This document shows, in pieces, positions 54,111 to 64,000 of a DNA stretch of 64,000 nt. Each line of letters starts with the position of its first letter. Within the stretch, counting starts at the first letter, position 1. A program made the position numbers and the translations under genes. The stretch comes from Elephas maximus indicus. Lineage: Eukaryota > Chordata > Mammalia > Proboscidea > Elephantidae. Location: assembly GCF_024166365.1 (NCBI RefSeq), contig NC_064819.1, forward strand, positions 152,960,293 through 153,024,292. The letters run 5' to 3'. The notes beneath the pieces were generated by a model, which saw only the letters and a program-made list of their open reading frames with translations, made no database searches and was not told the DNA's origin.

Positions 54111-54834
54111 CTAGCCAGCCCTCATGTTCCTGACATCATCCAGGTGGCCGCTGTCTGCAGAAGCTACCCTGGCGACGAGGCACAATCCCCAGGAAAACCA
54201 GGACAACCCACAGCCATTGGAGCTCAGAGCAGTGCCACACACCCTCCGAGCCCCATCGATGCCAGAGTAGGGGACAGACTTGCTCCAGCCACCCAGCTAG
54301 GTGGAGGAAGCCAGAGCTGAGCTCAGGGTTGTGGATCCTGGTACAGTCCCTTTCCCCTAAAGCAGATGACAAAGGAAGAACTCTTTTCTCTCACTTACAC
54401 TTATTTCCAGATCATTTTCTTCACCAAAACCATATGTAATCCTATTACCCAGAAAGCAGTCAAGCCCAAAATATTCTAATGCAATTTTCTACTGGTAGGG
54501 TTATAATTAAACAACAAGAAGAAAGATGACAAGGAAAGGGAAGGAGGAAGGAAGGAAGGGAAAGTTCAGCAGCCATGTTAATGCGTATGCCTTATCAGTT
54601 CCTCTTATGATGCTTTTTGTTTTGTGCCTGGAATCTGAGTTGTTTCATATACGTATCTTATTTACACTTCTAAAAGTTAGGTCTGAGTTTAATCTCTGTT
54701 ATTCGTTGTACACAAGGCCTGTCATACAGCAGGCATTCAAAAAATGGGAGCAACCTGAAAGGACAAACGGCCAACTTCTAGAAGAAGTCTAAATTGATTT
54801 AATTTTAAGCATATTTGGTCAAAGATATCTCTAA

Positions 54835-55022
54835 ACCAGATGTTTCTCAACCCTAACTGCACATTAGCATCATACACGAACTTTTAAAAATTCCGAGGTT
54901 CAGGCCATACCCCAGGCCAATCAAACCCAGATCTCTGGGGCTGGGACCCAGGCATCAGTATTGTTTAAAGTTTCCCAGTGGATTTTAATGTGTAGCCAAA
55001 GCTGAGACTCACTGCTCCAAAT
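54835..55022 (+). mobile_element. MER5-like hAT fragment
   Basis: gatgtttctcaaccctaact, aggccataccccaggccaat and agctgagactcactgctcc. Confidence 0.8.
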
Positions 55023-55089
55023 TTAAATTGTTAGGTCTCTCAATACCTTAACAATAACGAACTCCATCTAGCTTTGTGTTTCGTTGGCT

Positions 55090-55278
55090 AGGCCAGTGAT
55101 TTTCAAACATGGCTACAGATTGCAATCACCTGGGGAGTTTTAAAACATCCTGATGCTTGGGTCCCACCCCCAGAGATTTGGATTTGATTGGTTTGGAGGG
55201 GGATCTCAGAAGTGGGATGTTTTAAAAGCTCCCCAGGTGATTCCAGCGGGCAGCAAAGTTTGAGAACCACTGGACTTA
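55090..55278 (+). mobile_element. MER5A-like hAT element, near complete
   Basis: Starts ggccagtgattttcaaacat and ends agtttgagaaccactgga, with gggtcccacccccagagatt inside; the best preserved MER5 copy here. Confidence 0.85.
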
Positions 55279-55695
55279 ATCATCTGCCTTTGGCAGAGTC
55301 CCGAGAGCTACCTGAGTGCTTTTTGGTGCTGATGATTATGGTATAGGAGGTGAGAGGGCTGCTAATTTACACAATAGGGGAAGGGTTGGTTGAACCAGAT
55401 GCTGTCTCAGGGCCTTTCTGTGATTGTGGCCATTAGACCCAACAACAAGCAGTCTTTGCCATGACAAAATGGCGCAACAGCTGTAACTGTTTGCCAGCAT
55501 TCCTTGCGCTCCTGCTGTGGATAGGCTCTGTACCCAGTGATTTGCACACATCACCTGCTTCAACCTTCACACCATCCCTGTGAGGTAAATGCAGTTCTTA
55601 AACCCAGCAGAATAGTGTCTGGCACAGAGTAAGCCCACAAAAATGTTACCTCTACTAATAACTATTATCACCTCAGTGTCTCCTAAAACCAAAAA

Positions 55696-55901
55696 ACAAA
55701 ACAGTTGTCATGGGGTTGATTCTGACTCATGGCGACTCACATGTGTCAGAGTAGAACTGTGCCCCATAGGGTTTTTGGTGGCTGATTTTTCAGAAATAGA
55801 CTGCCAGGTCTTTCTTCCAAGACACCTCTGGGTGGACTCAAATCCCCAACCTTTTGGTTGGCAACCGTGTGTGTTATCCATTTGCACCACACAGGGACTC
55901 C
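55696..55901 (-). mobile_element. AfroSINE-related SINE, 'gggtggtgcaaa' form
   Basis: acagttgtcatggggttgat to ttgcaccacacagggactcc. Confidence 0.93.
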
Positions 55902-56298
55902 CCTTCTAAAACCAGTCCACACATAAACCCAAGATTTGAGAAAGCAGTGATGGGAGGGTTTGTGAGTATTCCTGGCCTCATGCCCCAGCCAAGGGCAGGA
56001 AAGTTTGGGGGAGAGAGAAAGAAAGGTGAAAGGACAGGAGGGACGCCACACATGACTTCCCCCTTCTTAAAAGTGAAGAATTTTCATGGATTTAAAAGCT
56101 CCAAGAGTAGACCTGAAACACCCCTCTCCACAAGCACCGCACAAAACTTCAATTTTGTCTCTCAGGTGGTGTAACTGATTGATTTCTGCTCCAACAGTGC
56201 GAAGCTGTGCCAAGAAGTGCTTCCTGGAAGGATCCAGGCTTTTGAGGCTCTGCACACCCATCCCAGTGGCACTTCGCCGTCTGTCTCTTTCTACCAGT

Positions 56299-56501
56299 AA
56301 ACCAGTTGACGTTGAGTTGATTCCAACTTATGACGATCGCATTGTGTTAGGGTAGAACTGTGCTCCACAGGGTTTTCGATGACTTAGTTTTTGGAAGTGG
56401 ATCACCAGACCTTTCTTCTGAGGTTCCTCTTGGTGGGCTTGAACCCCCAATCTTTCAGTTAGCAGCCAAGTGTCTTAATCATTTGCACCACCCAGGGACA
56501 C
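56299..56501 (-). mobile_element. AfroSINE-related SINE, 'gggtggtgcaaa' form
   Basis: aaccagttgacgttgagttg to tttgcaccacccagggacac. Confidence 0.93.
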
Positions 56502-56964
56502 TGATGTTTTCCTTGGTTGACTGAGGACTAGTGGATCGTTCTAAGTAGAGAATTATAACAGCTTCCATCTCTCCCAGGTGTCGAAGGAAGTCTGGGAAAC
56601 CAGCCAATCAGAAAAGACTTTTCTGAACATTTGGGTCTGACAGGACATAAGGTCTAATTCCTGGCAGAAGAAAATTACCCTATAAGCAGTCGGTGTTATT
56701 ATAGCTCCTGTTACATACAGGATGTTGGGGGTTTTCATACATAAATGAAGAGATGTTTGTTTTGGGTATTAGTTGTTCAATTCTGTATACCCTTGTTTTA
56801 CTCTCAGTGTTCTTGTCACACTTGATTCACTTTCGAGAGAAACGGATATTTTTCCTGTTTAAACTCTGTAAGAGGGAAGTGAGATCCTGTTCTTTGAGAG
56901 GTTTTCCTATGAAATCCTTCTTTCATTCTCTACTAGCTCTATCCAGATGGTATGATTAGGTGGG

Positions 56965-57118
56965 AGGTCTAAAGCTGCACCAACCAATGAACATGTGGCT
57001 GTTTAATTACAATTAAATAAAATTAAAATTCAGTTCCTCAGTTACTCTAACCACCTTTATGTGCTCAATAGCCGCCTGTGGCTGGTGGCCATTGTATCTA
57101 CCACTGTGTTGGACAGAG
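56965..57118 (-). mobile_element. non-autonomous hAT-like DNA transposon, second copy
   Basis: Shares with 18708-18907 the phrases gtgctcaatagccgcctgtg, attaaataaaattaaaattc and tgttggacagagcagc. Arranged gctgcaccaaccaatgaaca ... ttggacagagcagc. Confidence 0.65.
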
Positions 57119-58078
57119 CAGCTATACAATATTTCTACAATCGCAGAGAGTTCTGTCGTTCTAAAGGCTGGCCTGTCCTCCTTCCCCACCAAACAGCAGA
57201 TTCTCCTATAAGCCAGGACTTCCCACCTTCTAGCATGTGGCCAGTTTATCACGGCTCCAGACCTCCCAGCCATTCCCTCACTTCTGGTGAGGGCTCTGGC
57301 GTCACCTGCTTCTGTCTTTGCTCCTTTCAGTTCCTCGCATCAACTTTGGGGGCGTCAACAACCGTGTGGATAGCCACCCCATGCTCTGCTCTCACAGTTC
57401 CTCAATTTCTGAGTCAAATTCATTTGCTTAACATATTTCTTCTGAGCACCTACTCTGTCCAGATGCTGTTCAAGTCATGGGAATACACCAGTAAAAAGGC
57501 AGATGAATTCACCACACTTACAGGCTTATAACCTAGTGGTGGAGATAGATAATACATCAGGGGAAAGATAAATAATATAACCTCAGGAAGTACTAAGTGC
57601 CATGAAAAAATAATAAAGTAGAGTAAGAGGTAAGAAGAGAGAGATGGTTTGGGGTGGAAGGCTGTTTAAGTAGGGTGACTGAAGAAGACTCTCAAGACTT
57701 GGAAGAGCCAAGGCAGAGAGTGAGCCATGAGAAGATCTGAAGGAAGCATTTTCTGAGAGAGGAAATAACAAGTACAAATGTTCTGGGGTGAGTCTGGTTT
57801 GTGTGAGGAGCAGTAAGAAAAACAGTGGGCTGGAGGAGAGCAAGGAGGAGGAAACCAGTGAGAAATGAGGTCAGGGACCAGATCATGAGGCTCTCATGGT
57901 CATGACACAAATGGGGAAGCCCACAGGAATTTCTGAACAGGGGAGTTGCAAGGTCTGGTTTATGACTCGAGAGGATCACTTGGCTGCTGTGTAAAGGAGA
58001 CTGTAGGAGAGCAGAGTAGAAGCCAGAGACCATTTGGAAACTTTTGTTGAGAGAACTCAGTACCTCATATTAGTGGTA

Positions 58079-58242
58079 AACCAAAAACCCAGTGCCTTCA
58101 AGTTGATTCCAACTCATAGCGACCCCACAGAATAGAGTAGAACTGCCCCATAGAGTTTCCAAGGAGCGCCTGGCAGATTTGAACTGCCAACCCTTTTGTT
58201 TACAGCTGTAGCACTTAACCACTATGCCACCAGGGTTTCCAG
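58079..58242 (-). mobile_element. AfroSINE, short form
   Basis: Flanked by perfect 10-bp direct repeats ATTAGTGGTA (58069-58078 and 58243-58252). Confidence 0.96.
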
Positions 58243-58675
58243 ATTAGTGGTAGGGGGAAGTAAAGAGAAGTGGTGAGATTCAAGGGAAGTAGCGCAGATA
58301 GGTCTTGCTGATGGGTTTGGAGTGTGATGGATAAAGAGGGGGTGAGGATGCCCCAGGTTTATGACCTGAGCACCTGGGTGAGTGATGGGGACATTTGCTG
58401 CCATTGTAAAGACTGAGAGAGTGGCAGGTTGGCAAGGGTGGGAGTGGATCAAATTCTTATGAGCCACATTTATTTTGAGATAGCCATGAGACTTCCAGTT
58501 GGAGAAGCCAGGGCCAGGGATATAACTTTGGAAAGCCTTGGTATATAGACAGATTCAAAGACATGGAATTGTATGAGGCCACCACAGGAGAGAATGTTGA
58601 TAGGGAAGACAGGAAGGCCTAGGCTGAACCCTGGGACACTCCAACATTTAAAAGTTAGAAAGAAGAGGCAGATAC
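58243..58675. other. intronic, no named feature
   Basis: Purine-rich (gag/gtg) unique-looking sequence. Confidence 0.4.
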
Positions 58676-59325
58676 TTTGATCAGTAGAGTCTGGGATCTT
58701 AAAAGCCTGCGAGTGGCCATCTAAGATACTCCACTGGTCTCACCCCGTCTGTAGCAAGAGAGAATGAAGAAAAGCAAAGACACAAGAGAAAGATTAGTCC
58801 AAAGAACTAATGGACCACGACTACCAAAGCCTCCACCAGACTGAGTCTAGCACAACTGGATGGTGCCCTGCTACCACTGCTGACTGCTCTGACAGGGATC
58901 ACATTAGAAGGTCCCAGACAGAGCTGGAGAAAAATGTAGAACAAAATTCTAACTCACAATAATAAAAAAAAAAAACCAAAAAGACCAAACTTATTGGTCT
59001 GACAAAAAAAACTGACAGAGACTGGAGAAATCTTGGACTCCCTTTTAACTCAGTACTGAAGTCACTCCCGAGGTTCATCCTTCAGCCAAAGGTTAGACAG
59101 GCCCATAAAACAAAATGAGATAAAATGCACACACCAGCCAAGGGGCAAGGACGAGAAGACAGGAAGGGGCAGGAAAGCTGGTAATGGGGAACCCAAGGTC
59201 AAGAAGGGAAGAGTGTTGACATGTCATGGGGGTGGCAACCAATGTCACAAAACAATATGTGTATTAATTGTTTAATGAGAAATTAATGTGCCCTGTAAAC
59301 CTTCATCTAAAGTAAAATAAAAGGA
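58676..59325 (+). mobile_element. 5'-truncated L1 3' end
   Basis: gagtctgggatcttaaaagc and gagtggccatctaagatact near the left. The end ttaatgtgccctgtaaacct then taaagtaaaataaaa matches the minus-strand 3' end at 9149. A GGA microsatellite follows (59328-59346). Confidence 0.8.
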
Positions 59326-59956
59326 AGGAGGAGGAGGAGGAGGAGGTAGAGGCAGCAAAGGAGACTGAGAAAGAGCAGCCAGGAAGGTAGGAGGAAAATC
59401 GGGACAGGGTAGTGTCTTTCAAGCACCTGGAGAAAGTGTTTCAAAGAGGGTATGAGTTGTCAAATACTGCGGAAAGCTCAAGAGAGATGAGGATGCCCCT
59501 TGCCCACTGGACCCTCATCTCCATGGCTGCCTTGTCATGCCCCAAACCACTCATATGAAATTGTAATTCAGTGCACCAAGTTTTATCCCTACCTTAGACT
59601 TTTCTTCTTCACTCCACTGCACTGGCTTCTTGATGTCATGAGCTCTCCTTTTGGTTGCCTCCATTCTTTTCTCCAAGACTATCAGCATCCTCTTGCCTTC
59701 ATTTCCTTCACTCTCCAGCCCAGACCTCATTTGCTTCATTTCAGCACCTCTTGCTGGAAACTCAAGCTCCTGCTCTCCTTGCCTTTTCCCTTGTCTATCA
59801 ACACAGTCACCTACCTTCTTCCTTCCTTTACTGCAGACAACTTGAACCCAGGTCATCCAGAGCTAAACCCAGGAATCTCAGCACTTCTCAGCTCCTTGAG
59901 CTTCTCAACCTCATGGAGTTTGCACTCCACTTTAGCCACCCCTCCCATGGCCAAAA

Positions 59957-60330
59957 GGAGCCCTGGTGTCGCAAACAGTTAAGCACTCGGCTGCTAATCA
60001 AAAGGTTGCCTGTTCGAGTCCAAACAGCAGCTTCACTGGAGAAAGACCTGCAATTTGTTTCTATAAAGATTAAAACAAAACAAAAAAACTTGGCATTGAG
60101 TTGATTCTGACTCATAGTGACCCTATGGGACAGAGTAGAACTGCCCCATAGGGTTTCCAAGGAGAGGCTGGTGAATTCAAACTACCAAAATTTTGGTTAG
60201 CAGCTGAGTTCTTAACCACTGTGCAACCAGGAATCCCTGTAAAGATTACAGCCAAGAAAACCCTATGGGACACTTATACTCTGTCACATGGGGTTGCTTT
60301 GAGTTGAAATTGATTCAGTAGCACCTGACC
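59957..60330 (+). mobile_element. AfroSINE, long form, split by a nested SINE
   Basis: 5' part 59957-60072 (ggagccctggtgtcgcaaac to ctataaagatta) and 3' part 60249-60330 (cagccaagaaaaccctatgg to cagtagcacctgacc). Confidence 0.93.
60073..60239 (-). mobile_element. AfroSINE, short form, nested
   Basis: Complete minus-strand copy inserted in the long-form SINE. Direct repeats TAAAGATTA at 60064-60072 and 60240-60248. Confidence 0.95.
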
Positions 60331-60504
60331 AAAACCCATGGCCGTACCTAGGATTTGTCATCGTCCAAACTTCTCTATCTCTGAAATATTAAAATCTCAT
60401 TCTATTAGTGGTTACCTCAGGCAGGAAGGAAAGGAGAGGAAAGTGGGGTTTTTTCATAGTATGTGTTTAATGTATCCTAAAGGTGGTGGAATAATTTGGA
60501 AACA

Positions 60505-60618
60505 GATAGGGAGAATGGTTGCACAATTGGAAGAATGTAATCAATGTCACTGAAGTGTATCTGTAGAATTTTACGAAATGTTGTATGTTTTGTTGTATGT
60601 ACATTGCTATAGAAAAAA
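60505..60618 (+). mobile_element. LINE 3'-end fragment (family X)
   Basis: ttggaagaatgtaatcaatg then tcactgaagtgtatctgtag, homologous to 8930-9000. Confidence 0.65.
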
Positions 60619-61724
60619 TATCTCATCTTCTGATGGCCTCCTATTTGGCAGCCACCTCACCCGGTCTATCTCATGACATCTAGCTTCCAAAGAAGTCTGC
60701 CCTCTAGTCCTTTAACCCTTCTATTACTATCCTCCTCATTGCCCCCACCCCATTTTTGCTTCCTTCTGCTTTGAATCCATAGCGATTGCCAACGTCCTCA
60801 ACTTCCTTGCATCGGTGGCCTTCTGCTTCCTCTGCCCAAAGACGGAAAATTCTGCCTTCTGCCTCTGAGTATGCACCCAAATACCTGTTCTAAGTTCAAT
60901 GAGCATAGAAGCACACATGGTCATGGCTGGAGTGCTTCCAAGGATATTCCTGGGCTCACTGTCTTCTTCTCCAAACTGCCTCCAGAAATCAAGTGGAATC
61001 AGGCCTGGTTCTTTCAGCATCAATTGTGTGAGGGGCCAAGTTCAGAAGCCCCAGTAAAAATGCCCCAGGAACACTGATGAAGAACTCAGCCCAAGGGCTT
61101 AACAGATCATAGCTATTAAATTGTGAGTCCAGCCAACTCACTGCCTCTCTGGCTGCAGAGAGCAAATCTCTCCTTGTCAGCACAGTTTCCACATCCACTT
61201 AGAGTGATTAAAGGAATGGAAGTCCCAGAATGCCAGCACCTCAGCAAGAGAGGGGAGATTTAAATCCTGGTGCTATCAATGAGGGCCGAGATTTTTTTAA
61301 AGAGACCAGTTACAGGATAACTCAAGTCACTAATATCCCAAGGCTTGGGCTAACTGCATGAGCTGGGTGCCCTCAGGGCATCCTCACAGCAGATAGTGGG
61401 GCCGTGCTTAAATGACTGCCTCAGTCCTCTGACCTCAGACGCCAGAGGCAGTATCTGGAGCCCCAGCCCTAGGTTGGGCAGTCGACCTCCACAGGACTTC
61501 AAACTCAGCTCTTGGGAGGTTGAGAGAAGGAGAAAAATGTGTCCATTAAGGCTTTGAGAAGCAGGGTTCATGTCACAGTGTTGTGGCTTATTTAGAAGCA
61601 ATAACAATCGTATTAAACATACTGTTATGTAACTAAACATACTGTTATGTATGGTGCTCCCTCTCTACATCAGGCCCTCAACTTGTACTTTAGACTTAAC
61701 ACACCCAGTCCTCGCATTAACCCA

Positions 61725-61830
61725 GTTTCACCACCCTTCTTTTCAGTTGGAGAAACTGAGGTTCAGAAAGATCAGGAAGCATGGCCACTCAGCCACGTGA
61801 GTGGCAGAATCAGGGCCAAAATTTGGTTTC
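61725..61830 (+). mobile_element. MIR-like fragment
   Basis: cagttggagaaactgaggtt then gccacgtgagtggcagaatc. Confidence 0.55.
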
Positions 61831-61927
61831 CCTGACTTAGGGTCTCTTTTCCTTCCCTGGTCCTCTCTGGGGAGAAATGAGGGTCACTGGGTTTCTTGGG
61901 TTCAGCAAAAATGTGGGCCATAATGCA

Positions 61928-62670
61928 CATAATAAAATCTATTAAGAAAATATTCTGCTCCCACTTTGAAGGGTGGCGTCTGGGGTCTTAAACTCTAGCA
62001 AGCAGCCATCTAAGATACATCAATTGGTCTCAACCTACCTGGATCAAAGGAGAATGAAGAACACCAAGGACACAAGGTAAGTACAAGGCCAAAAGACAGA
62101 AAGGGACACATGATCCAGAGACTACATCATCCTGAGACCAGAAGAACTAGATGGTGCCTGGCTACAACCGATGACTGCCCTGACAGGGAACACAACAGAG
62201 AACCCCTGAGGGAGCAGGAGAGCAGTGGGATGTAGACCCCAAATTCTCGTAAAAAGACCAGGCTTAATGGTCTGGCTGAGACTAGAAGGACCCCAGTGGT
62301 CATGGCCCCCAGACCTCCTGTTGACCCAGGACAGGAAGCATTCCCAAAGCCAACACTTCAGACATGGATTGGACTGGACAGTGAGTTGGAGAGGGATGCT
62401 GGTGAGGAGTGAGCTTCTTGGATCAGGTGGACACTTGAGACTATGCTGGCATCTCCTGCCCAGAGGGGAGATGAGAGGGTAGAGGGAGTTAGAAGCTGGC
62501 AAAATCGACACGAAAAGAGAGAGTGGAGGGAGAGAGCAGGCTGTCTCATTAGGGGGGAGAGTGATTGGGAGTACGTAGCAAGGTGTATATAAGTTTTTGT
62601 GTGAGAGACTGACTTGATTTGTAAACTTTCACTTAAGGCACAATAAAAATTAAAAAAAAAAAAAAAACAC
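61928..62670 (+). mobile_element. 5'-truncated L1 3' end
   Basis: Plus-strand homologue of 8070-8778, ending caataaaaatt plus a poly-A tail. Perfect 13-bp direct repeats GGGCCATAATGCA (61915-61927 and 62671-62683). Confidence 0.94.
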
Positions 62671-63140
62671 GGGCCATAATGCAAACTAAGAAAAGGATGA
62701 CCAAGGGCAGGAGGCACCAAGGAGAAAGCAAGTGGGAAAAGGAAAAATTAAGGGGACATCAGGCTCCAGGATTGGGAGGGGGCAGATGGTGTTATTCAGG
62801 GCAAAGCCCAGAATATGATGCCCTGGAGTTTGGTTTGCTTTTCAGATCACAAGTGGGAAGGGCCTCTTAGCAGAAAAGCAGTCACGTGGTCAGGACCCTG
62901 CCAGACAGCAGGGCAGGGAGGAGTTGGAATAAAGCTGGGAGGCTAAGAGGCAAGAAGAGCAAAACAAAGCAAAAAACAACCACAAAGAGAAAACAAGCTC
63001 ACTCAGCAGCAATTGTACACCAAGTATCAAAAATTGATAGCCATATTTTAAGAAGCTGCTGGGCAAAATAATTGTTTTGTGTGGGTGCCTTGGTCAGGGT
63101 GAGGATGGAAGACTTGCAGGAGATTAGAAGAAGTCCTAAC

Positions 63141-63460
63141 AGTGTGTGTGAGTGCGAGTGTGTGTATACGTGCACTGTGTGTGCGTGTGAGTATGCATGT
63201 GGACTGTGCATGAGTGTGCCCATATGATTATACGTGTGGGTGTGAATGTGTGTAAATATATGTAGCTGTGAGCGTGTGACTGTGTGTATAACCCATGTGT
63301 GATGAGTGTGTGACTGTGTGTGAATGTGTGACCATGTGTGTTATGCATATATATGAGAGTGATCATGTGCGTTGTGTGTGAGCGATTGTGTGAGACCATG
63401 TGTGGGGTGACTGGAGGGTGTGTGTGTGTGTGTGTGACCATGTATGTGTTTTTGTGTGTG
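63141..63460 (+). repeat. TG-rich imperfect microsatellite
   Basis: About 320 bp of tgtgtgtgag / tgactgtgtg / ccatgtgtg blocks. Open frames on either strand are His/Thr/Cys-rich artefacts of the repeat. Confidence 0.9.
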
Positions 63461-63773
63461 AAACACAAAAATCCTAAAGAGATAAAGATCTCTAGGGCTA
63501 TAGTCAACAAGGGCCAGGCCATTTTATTCCTGTTATTTATTAGTACAGCTTGCATGTCAACAATGAAAGTGATTCTGAAAAAATAAACTGCCAGATGCTT
63601 GGCTGAAATTTTTCACTGAGAGATTGTCTGATTACACGCATGCCCTAGTGGATGCAGAAAGGGCCAGAGCCATGTTCCCTGATGTGATATTTCCCCTATC
63701 CTTTCTCTCAGCTTCAGTTCAGTTTCTTTGGATACATATGTTGATCTTTTCATTCACCTCATGGAATGAATTT

Positions 63774-63950
63774 TGAAGCCCTGGTGGCACAGTGGTTAAA
63801 AGCTACAGCTGCTAACCAAAAGGTCGGCGGTTCGAATCTACCAGCCACTCCTTGAAAACCCTGTGGGGGTTCTGTCTTATAAGGTCTTGTAGGGTCACTA
63901 TGAGTTGGAATCCGCTCAAAGGCAATGGGTTTTTTTGGTGGGGGGAGGGC
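63774..63950 (+). mobile_element. AfroSINE, short form
   Basis: Flanked by perfect 9-bp direct repeats AATGAATTT (63765-63773 and 63951-63959). A small internal rearrangement, gttctgtcttataaggtctt, replaces the usual tctactctgtcc. Confidence 0.95.
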
Positions 63951-64000
63951 AATGAATTTCAAGGAATTCTCCTCACTCCTAAGAGTTTCAACCTGTCCAC

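Larger units (their letters stand above)
53661..64000 (-). other. GABRR2: part of GABRR2 intron 1 (inferred)
   Basis: Assigned because exon 2 needs an upstream exon ending in phase 2 and none was found to the right edge. If a hidden exon 1 lies inside, the rest would be upstream flank. Unnamed stretches: 53661-54834, 55276-55695, 56502-56964, 57119-58078, 59330-59956, 60620-61720 and 62684-63140. Confidence 0.65.

Noticed and set aside
59500..60104. 160- and 149-codon overlapping open frames
   Set aside because: They run into a SINE at 59957 and have low-complexity Ser/Leu/Pro composition.
63136..63586. 139- and 82-codon open frames rich in His/Thr or Cys/Val
   Set aside because: Produced by the TG microsatellite; they repeat with its period.

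Overview
This is vertebrate nuclear DNA, almost certainly from a paenungulate mammal, with elephant the best fit. It is gene-poor and full of tRNA-headed AfroSINEs in long, internally deleted short, and 'gggtggtgcaaatgg'-headed forms. It also carries RTE/BovB-type LINEs, L1 3' ends, MIR, MER5-like hAT fragments, MaLR-like LTRs and class I endogenous retroviral (ERV) pieces. There is no sign of bacterial genes, operons, CRISPR or phage.

The only protein-coding gene I can support is GABRR2 (GABA-A receptor rho-2 subunit) on the minus strand. Eight exons, 2 to 9, lie between 53660 and 21887. All have GT/AG borders and matching phases, giving 427 uninterrupted codons from the extracellular N-terminal region through the Cys-loop and four membrane helices to the stop. 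The first exon (signal peptide, about 38 residues) was not found and probably lies beyond 64000. The rho-2 assignment rests on the TM3-TM4 loop and on serine at pore position 2'.

Region by region. 1-4207: a broken class I ERV in + orientation, with RT at the left edge, RNase H and integrase relics and a 3' LTR. It is split by a younger solo LTR, which itself carries a 441-bp inverted copy of integrase-plus-SINE sequence from 0.9 kb downstream. 4208-21440: intergenic DNA downstream of GABRR2, dominated by SINEs, an RTE relic and a nest of L1 3' ends at 7.5-10.6 kb. 21440-53660: GABRR2 with introns 8 to 2. Intron 3 holds a second solo LTR of the same family and a MaLR-like LTR; intron 8 holds an RTE relic interrupted by another LTR; intron 2 is 18 kb. 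53661-64000: part of intron 1, with SINEs (including a SINE-in-SINE nest), MER5-like elements, two L1 3' ends and a TG-rich simple repeat.

The most interesting structures are genomic rather than genic: the 441-bp inverted duplication, the sibling solo LTRs with 4-bp target duplications, the shared 3' ends of the RTE and AfroSINE families, and three (A)n(T)n fold-back tracts. I found no convincing new biochemical system.
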